DNA from: Toxorhynchites rutilus septentrionalis | Taxonomy: Eukaryota; Arthropoda; Insecta; Diptera; Culicidae | Direction: 5' to 3' | Assembly (NCBI RefSeq): GCF_029784135.1 | Contig: NC_073746.1 | Location: forward strand, 260,811,598-260,875,597 | Length of the DNA stretch: 64,000 nt | In this document: piece after piece, positions 33,307 through 44,300 of the stretch | How positions within the stretch are numbered: the first letter of the stretch is position 1 | Layout of the letters: each line of letters starts with the position of its first letter | Position numbers and translations under genes: made by a program | The notes under the pieces: generated by a model | Database searches by the model: none | What the model was told of the DNA's origin: nothing | Seen by the model: only the letters and a program-made list of their open reading frames with translations

Positions 33307-36300
33307 ATGGCCGACGCTCGATCGAAGGAACAAATGGTGACGCGGAGAATGACCCTGCTGGCGTCGCTGTCACGTGCGGAGCAATTCATCGAACAGTACG
33401 TCACTGAACGGGATGGGCTCGAGGTGCAGATCCGGCTAGAGAATCTGGATATACTGTGGGCATCATTGGAGGAAGTGCAGACTGCCCTAGAGGATTTGGA
33501 GGATACCAACGAAGGTAAAATGTTAAATCTCCAATACCGCGCTTCTATGGAGCCTAGGCTGTTCAGAGTAAAGGCGATGCTTAAGGCTAAACTACCAACT
33601 CCTGTTATTCCTCACGAAAACCGCCCCCTTGAAAACCCCCCTCGTTCGTCGTCCGCTTTGTCCGGTTTGAGGTTGCCAACAATTTCGCTTCCGGATTTTG
33701 ACGGAGATTACAAGCAGTGGCTTACCTTCCACGATACGTTTCTCGCATTGATCCACGAGAACGTAGAACTTCCACCGATCCAGAAGTTCCATTACCTCCG
33801 TGCAGCGGTGAAGGATGAAGCAGCGCAAATCATCGAAACGATTGCCATCAGTGCGGCCAACTATCCACTGGCTTGGCAAACATTGGTCGCTCGTTATTCC
33901 AACAAGTATCTATTGAAAAAGCGACATTTACAAGACCTGTTGGAAATTCCCAGGATGAAAAAGGAGACCGCTGCCGCGTTGCATTCCGCGGTAGACGATT
34001 TTCAGAGGCACGTGAAAATCCTAGAACAATTGGGTGAGCCAACTGCACATTGGAGTACCCTGCTGGAGCATCTGTTGTGCATACGATTGCATGATGACAC
34101 AATCCGAGCATGGGAGGATCATGCAGAGACTGTCGGAAACCAAACGTACAAATGCTTGGTAGAATTTTTGGAAAAACGCATCCGTGTTCTTGAGAGTGTT
34201 TCGGTCAACCATAATAATATAGCTCACCAAACCACGCCCGCTGCAGGTGTCAACAGTACTCATCATCGAAGACCCTCGTTACCGTTTAAAATGTCTACTC
34301 ACGCCGTCACGGAAAGTTCAGCCCCCAAATGCCATGCATGTGATCAGCATCATCCCCTAGTAAGATGTTCGAAATTCGAGAAGATGACGCTAGCTGAGCG
34401 TTTACGTACAGTGAACTCAAAACGACTCTGCCTAAACTGCTTTCGCCATGATCACTTCGCCCGTGATTGCTCCTCTTCCTACAGTTGTCGGGTGTGCAAG
34501 AAAAAGCACCATTCCATGTTGCACCCTGGGTACATTGAGAATTCCAACAGATTTGGTACTGAATCGCCATCCAACAGCGCGATTTATTCGGGTGGTCCAC
34601 CACAACAATCATCCAACGTTCAATCCAGAATTTCATTTCAAGAAGTTTCTAACGCATCGAAGTTACAGACAGTGAAATGCAGCAGCACGATTTACAATCC
34701 CCACCCAACCGTGTTCATGCTAACAGTGGTGCTGCGCATCGTAGATGTTTACGGGAAGGAGCACTTCGCCCGTGCTCTGCTGGACAGTGCCTCTCAGCCG
34801 AACCTAATGTCCGATCGTTTGGCTCAACTGCTCCGTTTGCGTCGACAGAAGGTGAATGTTCTCGTTCATGGAATTGGTGAGAAGCCTGAACATGCTACGG
34901 AGTCTGTGACGACTAAAATCCTCTCCCGCAAAAATGAATTCGCTAAAGATGTTAGCTTTTTAGTTCTCAAGCGAATGATGTCAAAACTGCCAGCTGAAGA
35001 TGTACGTGTTGAAAGATGGAATCTACCCGGCGACGTGTTCCTAGCTGATCCAGGATTCAATCGGTCGAGCGAGATCGATCTCGTCATAGGAACTCAATTT
35101 TTCTTCGATTGTTTCCCCACAGCGTCTAAAATTCAACTCTCAGGTAATCTTCCCATAATGATTGACAGCGTGTTTGGCTGGATATTTGCTGGAAATTGTC
35201 ATCTAGTTCCATCTGCCAGTGATGCCGTTAGCTGCACGACCGTCGCCCAGTCGTTAGCCCCGCTGGAAGAATGCATGGAAAGATTTTGGAAGATAGAAGA
35301 ACTCCCTGTCAGACGTGATATGTCACCCGAGGAAAAGGCTTGCGAAGAGCTTTATAGGTCAACCACATCCCGAAACGATGATGGGAGATATGTTGTTCGA
35401 CTACCGAAACAGCCCAACTTCGCTGAGATGGTTGGTGAATCGAAGTCCATCACATTACACCGATTTCACCTGCTCGAGCGAAGACTTTCGAATGATACTG
35501 ATCTGAAAGAGAGCTACGATAAGTTTATGGCTGATTACGTAGCTTTAGGACATATGCGTATTGTACACTCTGACTATACTCCTGATTCACACGTGCACTA
35601 CTTGCCACATCACCCTGTGCTGAAAGAGGCCAGCACAACAACAAAAACCAGAGTGGTTTTCGATGGCTCCAGCAAAACGTCATCCGGTTATTCGCTCAAC
35701 CAATCCCTATGTATTGGACCCGTTGTACAAGACGACCTCTTGACCTTAATTATCCGCTTCCGAAAATACCCGATAGCCATGATTGCGGATATTGAGAAAA
35801 TGTACCGCCAGGTACAGGTACATTCTTCCGATGCTCCTCTCCAACGAATATTATGGAGATTTAGTCCTTCTGATCCATTGCTCACTTATGAGCTCCAGAC
35901 CGTCACCTATGGACTAGTTCCTTCATCTTTTCTCGCCACTAGAACGCTACAGCAGCTTGCTGAAGATGATGGTGACGTTTATCCTCTGGGAGCCGCTGCA
36001 TTGAGAAAGTCGTTTTACGTTGATGACTATATAGGTGGAGCAGACTCGATTCCTGAAGCTATCGAGTTGCGCAACGAGTTGACCAAACTGCTGGCAAGAG
36101 GTGGTTTCCCGCTGCGAAAGTGGACGTCAAATAAGTTAGAAGTTCTCCAAGGTTTGTCCTCCGACGAAATTGGTACCCAGTCAACCCACAAGTTTGACCC
36201 AGATGAGACCGTGAAGACCCTCGGAATTTTGTGGGAGCCTGCATCGGATCAGTTTCGCTTCGATCTACAAATGCACTGCGTCACGACGTACGTGACAAAA

Positions 36301-38607
36301 CGGGTAATCCTTTCCGCTGTGTCACAGCTGTTTGATCCGCTAGGACTAATAGCGCCCGTTGTTGTGAGAGGGAAAATGATGATTCAGGAACTGTGGCTAG
36401 CATCATACTCCTGGGACGACGAGGTTCAGGAACCCATAAAAAAGAAGTGGGAAGAGTTCTACGACGAATTACCAAGTTTGTCCGAGTTTCGTATTGACCG
36501 ATTCGCGTTTGCTCCGAATTCCACCATTCAGTTGCACAGTTTTGCGGACTCCTCCGAGGCTGCCTACGGTGCCTGCACTTACGCCCGTACTGTGGACTCC
36601 GAAGACAATGTGCGCATCCAACTGTTAGCAGCCAAATCTCGAGTAGCACCCTTAAAGCGACTAACCCTACCGCGATTGGAGCTTTGTGCAGCTTTGATCG
36701 CCACACAGCTGCATTCTCGCATCATAGAAGCACTGCAAATGGGAACCGTCGAATCCTTCTACTGGTCGGACTCCACCGTGGTGCTACAGTGGCTTAGAAC
36801 TCCTCCAAGTTTGCTTAAGACATTCGTGGCCAACCGAGTCTCGGAGATACAAACCTCCACGCACGGATCGCATTGGCGGCATGTATCTGGAATCCAGAAC
36901 CCGGCGGATCTTGTATCCAGAGGGATGCATGTGAAGGACCTCCTGACCAGCTCGCTTTGGAAGAACGGTCCTGAATGGTTAACCTGGCCTGAAGCGGCTT
37001 GGCCGACACCGAAAATTACGATCTCACCCGAAGCAGAACATGAATGCAAGCGAATGATGACTGTTGTAGCCACTACTGCACCATTTTACAATCCAATTTT
37101 TACATTATACCGCAACTTTTCACGTCTGGTAAGAATAATTGCCTACTGCCGATGTTTTATCCATAATCTGCGCGACAAGGTTCGAACGCAACCCGTACAC
37201 TTAACAGGTTTCGAGCCAAGAATGTCGCTTTCCGTTGAGCAAATCTCCCAAACTAAAGCACAGCTTGTTAGACTGGCTCAAGCCGACTGCTTTCAAGACG
37301 AAATTCGTGACCTTCGTCAAGGACGACCTTTGAAGAAGAGCTCTCCGATAAGGCTGCTGAATCCATTCGTCGATACAGAGGGTACCTTGAGGGTTGGGGG
37401 GCGGTTGAAACTTTCTGAACAGCCATATTTATTCAAACATCCAGCCTTGCTCCCTAGCTTTCATCCCCTCGCCAAGCTGATAGCCAAATCCTTCCATTAC
37501 AAACTGGTTCATGGTGGCGGTCACGTCACCCTATCGAACATGCGTGAGGAGTATTGGCCATTACAAGGACGAAGACTAGTACGCAGCGTCATCAGAAACT
37601 GCTACCAATGCGCTCGAGCCAATCCCGTTCCAGTCCAGCAACAAATTGGTCAGCTGCCTGCCCAGCGGATCACTGCCAGCAAGCCGTTTGCTGTTACCGG
37701 TGTGGATTACGCCGGTCCAGTTTATTTAAAGCCGATCCACAAACGAGCTCAACCGACGAAGGCATACATCTGTCTATTTGTCTGCTTCACGACGAAGGCA
37801 GTGCATCTAGAGCTTGCCGGTGACCTCTCAACAGTAGCCTTCCTCAAGGCATTCCGCCGTTTTGTATCTCGCCGAGGTCGACCAGCACACCTGCATTCCG
37901 ACAATGGGAAGAACTTCATTGGGGCCAAAAATGAGCTGCACCAAATCTACCAAATGCTCCACAGCCAGCAGGAGATGGAAAAAATCCAGAAAGTATGTGC
38001 CGAAGAAGAAATTGTTTGGCACTTGAACCCACCGAAGGCGCCTCATTTCGGTGGGCTTTGGGAAGCGGCAGTCAAGGTTGCCAAAACCCACCTGTACCGT
38101 CACCTCGGGAACACCTTGCTGTCGTTTGAGGACCTGTCTACAGTTTTAGTAGAAATCGAAGCTGCGATGAACTCGCGGCCACTTGTTCCGATGACCGAAG
38201 ACCCGAACGACTTCTCCGTTCTGACGCCAGCACATTTCATTATCGGATCGACAATGCATTCCCTGCCCAGTCCCAACGTTTGCGACTTCCCATGGTCGCG
38301 GCTTGACCACTATCACCAGCTGCAGCAGTTATATCAGCAGTTCTGGCACCATTGGAGAACCGAGTACCTCCAGGAACTCCAAAAGGACACCAGAAGCTGC
38401 CAACCAAACGCCGCAATTACGCCTGGCAGGCTAGTGGTGGTCATCGATGAATTCCAGCATCCAATTCGTTGGCCACTCGCCCGGATTGAGGCTGTCCATC
38501 CAGGCGCAGATGGACTTGTTCGCGTGGTGACGCTACGCACGCCGAGAGGAACCATCAAGCGCCCAGTCACAAAGATCTGCATATTGCCAACAGACCAAGA
38601 AGATTAA
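33307..38607 (+). CDS. BEL/Pao gag-pol polyprotein, intact
   Basis: 1766 codons with no interruption, starting ATG at 33307 (MADARSKEQ). Domain order: gag-like region (about 15-330); cysteine/histidine knuckles (about 342-403; CHACDQHHPLVRC, CLNCFRHDHFARDC, CRVCKKKHH); aspartic protease with LLDSASQP around D493; reverse transcriptase with MIADIEKMYRQVQV (D828) and FYVDDYIGG (Y904-V-D-D907); RNase H with SFADSSEAAYGA, LPRLELCAAL and FYWSDSTVVLQW; integrase with an HHCC-type finger (HGGGHVTLSN...CYQC) and a catalytic triad D1467, D1532 (LHSDNGKNF) and E1586 (GGLWEAAV). All expected catalytic residues are present. The protein makes particles, copies element RNA and integrates the DNA product. 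Gag and pol are in one frame, as usual for this family. Likely competent, though activity cannot be read from sequence alone. Confidence 0.96.
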   Translation: MADARSKEQMVTRRMTLLASLSRAEQFIEQYVTERDGLEVQIRLENLDILWASLEEVQTALEDLEDTNEGKMLNLQYRASMEPRLFRVKAMLKAKLPTPVIPHENRPLENPPRSSSALSGLRLPTISLPDFDGDYKQWLTFHDTFLALIHENVELPPIQKFHYLRAAVKDEAAQIIETIAISAANYPLAWQTLVARYSNKYLLKKRHLQDLLEIPRMKKETAAALHSAVDDFQRHVKILEQLGEPTAHWSTLLEHLLCIRLHDDTIRAWEDHAETVGNQTYKCLVEFLEKRIRVLESVSVNHNNIAHQTTPAAGVNSTHHRRPSLPFKMSTHAVTESSAPKCHACDQHHPLVRCSKFEKMTLAERLRTVNSKRLCLNCFRHDHFARDCSSSYSCRVCKKKHHSMLHPGYIENSNRFGTESPSNSAIYSGGPPQQSSNVQSRISFQEVSNASKLQTVKCSSTIYNPHPTVFMLTVVLRIVDVYGKEHFARALLDSASQPNLMSDRLAQLLRLRRQKVNVLVHGIGEKPEHATESVTTKILSRKNEFAKDVSFLVLKRMMSKLPAEDVRVERWNLPGDVFLADPGFNRSSEIDLVIGTQFFFDCFPTASKIQLSGNLPIMIDSVFGWIFAGNCHLVPSASDAVSCTTVAQSLAPLEECMERFWKIEELPVRRDMSPEEKACEELYRSTTSRNDDGRYVVRLPKQPNFAEMVGESKSITLHRFHLLERRLSNDTDLKESYDKFMADYVALGHMRIVHSDYTPDSHVHYLPHHPVLKEASTTTKTRVVFDGSSKTSSGYSLNQSLCIGPVVQDDLLTLIIRFRKYPIAMIADIEKMYRQVQVHSSDAPLQRILWRFSPSDPLLTYELQTVTYGLVPSSFLATRTLQQLAEDDGDVYPLGAAALRKSFYVDDYIGGADSIPEAIELRNELTKLLARGGFPLRKWTSNKLEVLQGLSSDEIGTQSTHKFDPDETVKTLGILWEPASDQFRFDLQMHCVTTYVTKRVILSAVSQLFDPLGLIAPVVVRGKMMIQELWLASYSWDDEVQEPIKKKWEEFYDELPSLSEFRIDRFAFAPNSTIQLHSFADSSEAAYGACTYARTVDSEDNVRIQLLAAKSRVAPLKRLTLPRLELCAALIATQLHSRIIEALQMGTVESFYWSDSTVVLQWLRTPPSLLKTFVANRVSEIQTSTHGSHWRHVSGIQNPADLVSRGMHVKDLLTSSLWKNGPEWLTWPEAAWPTPKITISPEAEHECKRMMTVVATTAPFYNPIFTLYRNFSRLVRIIAYCRCFIHNLRDKVRTQPVHLTGFEPRMSLSVEQISQTKAQLVRLAQADCFQDEIRDLRQGRPLKKSSPIRLLNPFVDTEGTLRVGGRLKLSEQPYLFKHPALLPSFHPLAKLIAKSFHYKLVHGGGHVTLSNMREEYWPLQGRRLVRSVIRNCYQCARANPVPVQQQIGQLPAQRITASKPFAVTGVDYAGPVYLKPIHKRAQPTKAYICLFVCFTTKAVHLELAGDLSTVAFLKAFRRFVSRRGRPAHLHSDNGKNFIGAKNELHQIYQMLHSQQEMEKIQKVCAEEEIVWHLNPPKAPHFGGLWEAAVKVAKTHLYRHLGNTLLSFEDLSTVLVEIEAAMNSRPLVPMTEDPNDFSVLTPAHFIIGSTMHSLPSPNVCDFPWSRLDHYHQLQQLYQQFWHHWRTEYLQELQKDTRSCQPNAAITPGRLVVVIDEFQHPIRWPLARIEAVHPGADGLVRVVTLRTPRGTIKRPVTKICILPTDQED

Positions 38608-38713
38608 CATTCGGAAATTGTTTTGTGAAACAAATTTTTCTTTTTCTTTAACTATTTGAAATATTGTATCAACTTAGTAAATCTTTTAAATTTATTTGAA
38701 ATCCTTGAATTTC

Positions 38714-38727
38714 AAAGGTGGCGGCGA
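38714..38727 (+). promoter_or_regulatory. Polypurine-like tract before the 3' LTR
   Basis: Purine-rich AAAGGTGGCGGCGA directly abuts the 3' LTR and would prime plus-strand synthesis. Confidence 0.6.
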
Positions 38728-39134
38728 TGTTTGTACTCAGTGTCGCTTTATAGCAAAAATCAAATACCTTAGTGTAGACTTCGGAAGACTAGTGAAGAAT
38801 TTTTCAGTCATTCGTTTAACACTCGCTTATCGCTCGATCATCATTTTTATCACCGTTCAGTTATACCGTCAGCCACCGAACGAGACAGAAGCGAATTCTA
38901 CGCTCTGTCCGGAATTAAATAAAGTTTTGTTACAAGTTATAAGTTTCCCGCCAATTATTTCGAAGTGGTTTGATCACCGTCATATCACCGATTGATTGTG
39001 TTGTGTCGAGTTAAATCCCGCTGCTGTGTACTCCCAGTTTTGATCTGTTCATCGCTGGCAACATCGCTCGCTTCAAGCAGTTTCATATTCCACCATTGGA
39101 CGAGGTGATAAGGTGAGCCCGACCTGCCCCAACA
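38728..39134 (+). repeat. 3' LTR
   Basis: Same 407 bp as the 5' LTR apart from C at 38975. Followed by the second GATGG target copy. Confidence 0.95.
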
Positions 39135-39139
39135 GATGG

Positions 39140-41309
39140 TATTGATTTGTTTTTTTTTTCATTTCATTGTGAAGTCTGCAATAGTTTGAGCCCGCACGCG
39201 TTGACAAACATAGAAATACTTTGGATTGAGCATAAGTGAAAGTAGTTTTTCGCGAATGAAATAAAAGCATTCTAAGGGGTCTAATGTGGAAACCGGAGTG
39301 AAACTAGGGATAGCTCAACCAGAATACTCGTAAATTCATCTTCTCAACAGATAAATTTTACGAGATTTTTCTGTGTTGTGGCAAGTCACATTGCAGATTC
39401 AGATTGATACGTGTATATTCCAGGCCAGGCCAGGCCTGAGCCTGAGGTATCGGCTAGAATTAGGCTTGGGTTTGCTCTGCTGCTTGAACTCAGAAACGAT
39501 CGCATCGTCGCCGGGGATCTGATAAACCGGGAATTCCCTTGTAAATTCTTGGCTAGTACTGACAAAGATATTGGGTTGAATTCCTGATCGGTCTAGGGTC
39601 TTCTCGGGCTCGAAATTCTCTCGACGTTAAAATACGTTCAGATAATGGCTTAAATTGTTCTTTTGATTAGTAATCTATGTATGCGGGATTAGTAATCTAT
39701 GTACCAGTCCGTTTTATTTTTCAATTTAATTTGCTTACTGGATAGTTGATGAATATACTATAGACACCGAAATATAATTATTATCAATAAGATAACTCGT
39801 TCAGCTCAAACATTTGCAGGGGAATGAGGTGAGACCATCATCATTATATAGGAAATAATTTATTAGCAGGTTGAATTAATGTGACTGATAGTTATTGCTG
39901 CATGAATTTAGTGTAGTGTCAAACATAGTATCTAGCTTTTGTCATAACAATGTAAAAAATCAAAGCAAATATTTGTGTTTCACAAACCCACGTAGAGTCG
40001 AGTGATTAAAGTACACAGCAAAGAATCTGCCTCCGTGAAATTTATTTGTACAATTAAGCAAAGTTAGCCTAAACAACCTTATTCTAAATGGACCATTGTA
40101 AGTAAATTGATATGCTATTCCAAGAAAGCATTAAAATGGTTTCAAAATCGCAAGATGTTCAGAATAAAAAAAACCACACCAAAAGTTCATAATGAAATTT
40201 CTCATTGCAGTAGTTACCTGAGAGCATGTTACAAACCATCAGAAGAATGAAGCAAATATTTCGTTTCGGAGACCGCAAAACTCTCCCGTATACCATTAGA
40301 GTTGAACATAAAATTAAGAAACGCTACTCATTCACAAAAATGATACAGCAGCATTTTTATCAACGATGAAGAAATGCATTCGACAAAAAAATTAAAGGAA
40401 CAGAGTGCGAAGTCGAAAATGTTTAGTGATTTTTGCCATACTGTAACTTCGTGAAAAATCAACGTGACAACGTGATGGGATGTACATCATTTTAGAGCTC
40501 TTTCATGTATTAGAATATTCTACGTACATATTTTTTATCTGTAGGTGTAGTGGACAACACTATCGAGAAGAAATAAAAAATCGATTTATTTTTCTATTCT
40601 TTCTACGTTTTTGTGGACTAACACAATTTTTTGCCAACCAACTCAATAGCAAATCCAATCAATATTATCAACCAATTTGGTTCCTGAAACGTTCCTGTAG
40701 GACCTTTTCATATAGAAATATTTCTGTTTGAAAGAAAAATTACCCCTTCGTAATAAGTAATAATCGCACCGCAAATCGAAATTCTCTTTTGATTATGTAA
40801 TAAAATAACATTTTTTGAATTTATATCAGTAGGTAAAATCATTTCGTTTTTTTTTGTTAAACTGATTTCAAAGCTGAGAAAAAAAATCTTCTAGACAACT
40901 TGTCTTGCTCAAACCTATGTAGGGGAAGGTGGCGGGACCATCATCATCATTAAAAAAAGAAATGCAGTCCAGAAAACTCGAATAAATTCTGTATGAAGTT
41001 AATTTATTGTTTTGGCGAAAACATTATCATTTAAATTTTCCGCAACGATTTAAAAAAGGACCAAACACAATTTTTCTGTACTGTTTTAGAAAATCATCTG
41101 TTATTTGGCAAATATTGCAGAAAGTTCTAATGTGAAAGTTCTAAGCCTAGTGTATTCTCAAAACACCTTTTAACGTTTCATATTGATACGTTCAGCGGTT
41201 TTTAACCTTCTTTTCAAAGTTAGGAGGAAATTAGAGGAACACTTTATCGAAAATTATAGCAGAAGTACAAAATGCTACGCGACTCTTAGAATGGATGATT
41301 AGTAACATT
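39140..41309. other. Intergenic AT-rich DNA
   Basis: No gene supported. Two related stretches, about 39805-39860 and 40908-40960, share GCTCAAAC, a GGGGAA segment and GACCATCATCATTAT, an old local repeat about 1.1 kb apart. Confidence 0.45.
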
Positions 41310-41375
41310 CGTTTTCACGAAAAATCTTTCGGGCAGAACGTGAATCGAACCCAAACCTCCGGTATAATAATGTGT
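41310..41375 (-). mobile_element. SINE family B remnant
   Basis: Reverse complement contains CCGGAGGTTTGGGTTCGATT followed by CGTTCTGCCCGAAAGATTTT, matching the box B region and following segment of the SINE at 54536. Only the tRNA-like part is kept. Confidence 0.55.
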
Positions 41376-44300
41376 GATAATGTGCGGCCAAGGGAACACA
41401 AATACACTCTCGTTCCGATTTCACCGATTATTATTAATACCCTTGAGAAATACCAATAATGGGGAGGGAAGGTGCCCATGGCACACCTGCATTGTTGACC
41501 ATGTATTACGGACTACGGAATTAAGTTATTTAATACTCGTACGTTTGGCTATCTCTTCAAATATTATTTTAGAATACATAGACAATTTCGAATTCATTCT
41601 AGGATAGAATGCCCTGGAAACCACTTCACTCACATGGTTTTGTAGGAGCAGCTAAAATGGCTGATTCATGATTCAGACATGTTCTTACGTGAACAGTACA
41701 CAAGATGCCTGTAGGCTATAATTTGTTTCCTTTTGGAACCCTTGGGGTGGTTTGAGTGGACTTGTGTCCTTCAGACACGTTTTGGCTTGCTCATTATTCA
41801 ACACTTACACGGGATTTAATACGAAGGAAGCAGATAATTATATCAAATTCAGATCCAAACAAACAAACAGATTCTGATATTTTCCTGTATGACAAGCTTG
41901 CACTTAGGTTGCTAGTTCATTTGCGTTTTGAAATTCGTTGGAGCTTGAATGATGATACATTCATTCACTAATTCAATTCAAGAGATTGCAACGTGTTTAC
42001 ACAGCTAAATAAAGGTGATCTAAATAAGCTACCGAATCTTTGGTAGTGCAAACATTGGTAAAATGGTAATTACAAAAATGTGAAAAAATGTGATGAGACA
42101 ATGATTTCAAGTTTACTCACACTTAGTTATAACCGCAAAGTGTTTAAGTTGGTAAGTTTTATATAAGAATACGGAAAAAAAACTAGAGAATTTTTTTGAT
42201 TATGGGGGTCTGAAGTATCACTTCATTTAGGAAAAGGGATCTCTTGTCTAGAATAGTTCAAACTATTTAGAATAATTTAGTTCCCTGATTTAGAAGATCA
42301 GAATTAGCAACTTCCGTGGCGGTCTTCTTCGCAGTGATACACACTGTGGCCACAGACAATTATATATTTGTTTCACCACCACCATTGTCAATTTTTAACG
42401 AAGCTTTACGCTTCGTTACGCATACGTGTGACTCACACAAACACTCTCCACTTGACGGTTTGAATTTACGACGCTATGCATCTTTTTCAGCTTCCCATCC
42501 TGAGCATACGAATTATTATGATAATGTTTTGAACTATAGAGGCATCCACTTTCTCATTTAATTAGCTTTTAGCTCTGAATAAGGTCAAATGAGAAAACTT
42601 GAGCTAAACTTTCGGCCATGAGAAAGGCCGGTACTATTTCCGTCACAAGCACTAATTACCGTCATATGCTCTGAGGGAGCATGAGGGAAAGATGTGAGCT
42701 GAGGAAGAGATGTGATGTTGCTCAGGTTTTACCGCTTTAATTAGAAAATCCGTGTAAACAAACCGCGTTAGTTAGTGTACAAAAAACCTGGGTGTGTAAA
42801 ACAATTGGGAAAGTGGCAACAAAGGAATGATCGAAAAAAATACAGAAGTGACTGACACACGATATCCTTAGATTCTTTTCTATAACGACGTGAAATTATG
42901 GAACGATCCTTTGGATTCGAGTGTATGAGCAAACATGTCTTAAACAATCAAACAATGGACAGAAATTTTGAGCAAGGGTTTGAAAAGTGGAAAGTCATAG
43001 AGATGACTTTACTGGTGGGTCTCGAGGTCATGTTTAGTTAGTAGCATCTCTTGGAAGAACCCACATAATGTTTTAGCCAGATCGGTATGTTTGTTTGTGT
43101 TTAGCATTCGTTCTAATCGAGGTGGTCAAGCGATTAATTTCCATCACGCCTCAGTGGTTGTGGTTGCGAAATTGATGGAAATAGGGTTCCAACTTGTTTC
43201 ACATTCCTCATATTCTCTCCCCCATATAATCCCATATACTATTTGTTCGCCAATTTGAAGAAAAAAGTTTTTTTTTAACGAGTTGGTGATTGTAGAAACG
43301 AATGACTATTTTTCAGACTTGGACAAATACTATTATTCGGAAGGGACCAACAAATTAAAGCAGCGTTACCCTCAAATAATTAAGTTTTTTTTTTGTTGTT
43401 TTTGCACCGAATTTACAAACGACCCTCGCGTTATCAACGTCTGCAGGAAACACATGCCATGTTTCAAAACAGTTAGTCAACGGTATCTTTAACATCACAG
43501 TAAACGCTTGAAAAAAAATGTTCGATTGAATGTTACAATGTTAGAGTCTCATAGTTATACTGTATACTGAACAATGTGGAATATCTCGGAAAGAAATATG
43601 TGATGACTGCAAATCGAATCTAAGTGTTCTTTTTCCGAATATGTATGTCTCTGGTAAAAGCGGATTTCTTTCAGAATCAATACCATTTCATTTCTTCCCA
43701 TAATAGACGATTGTTTAGTGCATCCCATTTTCCGACATCATTTCTTATCCTTCATCAATAATATTTAGAAACTACGTCTGTTGTCTCGGCAGCAATCTTT
43801 TATAAACGATACTAATTATGAGAACAAATGCTGTTGTCGGATCAAACCCCTTTCATTCTCAATTGGTTCTACACCAATACTGAAGTGGCAATCAATTGGA
43901 TCAACGCGCGCTCTAATTCCATCTCATTTTACTACCATCCAATTACCGCACTGAATGGGATTCAATTAACCCACTGAACGACCAAAACTACCCCATGGAA
44001 AACAAAACATACAAACGCAGATCTCCGGTTTCATTGTGTAATAGCATCCATGAAGTCGTAATACTTTTACGTCTGCCGGCTATAACGGGCTCAGGGTAAA
44101 TTTATATGTCTCCCATTAGCCCTATCTTGAGCGATTACATTTATTTTATTTGTTCCATTATTTTGCGAATCCGTATAAAATGTAAACTTTGCCCATCAGC
44201 TTTAGCTACCGCGTGTGGCACCATTCTGGCCAGCGGTAAATTCATTAATGAGTGCGTGATATGACTCATTTTACACTCAATTTAAATGGTCCATTCATTA

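Larger units (their letters stand above)
32070..39134 (+). mobile_element. Full-length BEL/Pao LTR retrotransposon
   Basis: 407-bp LTRs begin TGTTTGTACTCAG and end GCCCCAACA. Host GATGG is duplicated on both sides (32065-32069 and 39135-39139). Comparing the LTRs by eye, I saw one difference (32317 T, 38975 C). Between them are a primer-binding site, an 0.8-kb leader, one long gag-pol frame and a purine-rich tract before the 3' LTR. No env-like frame. Nearly identical LTRs and an unbroken frame indicate recent insertion. Confidence 0.96.
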
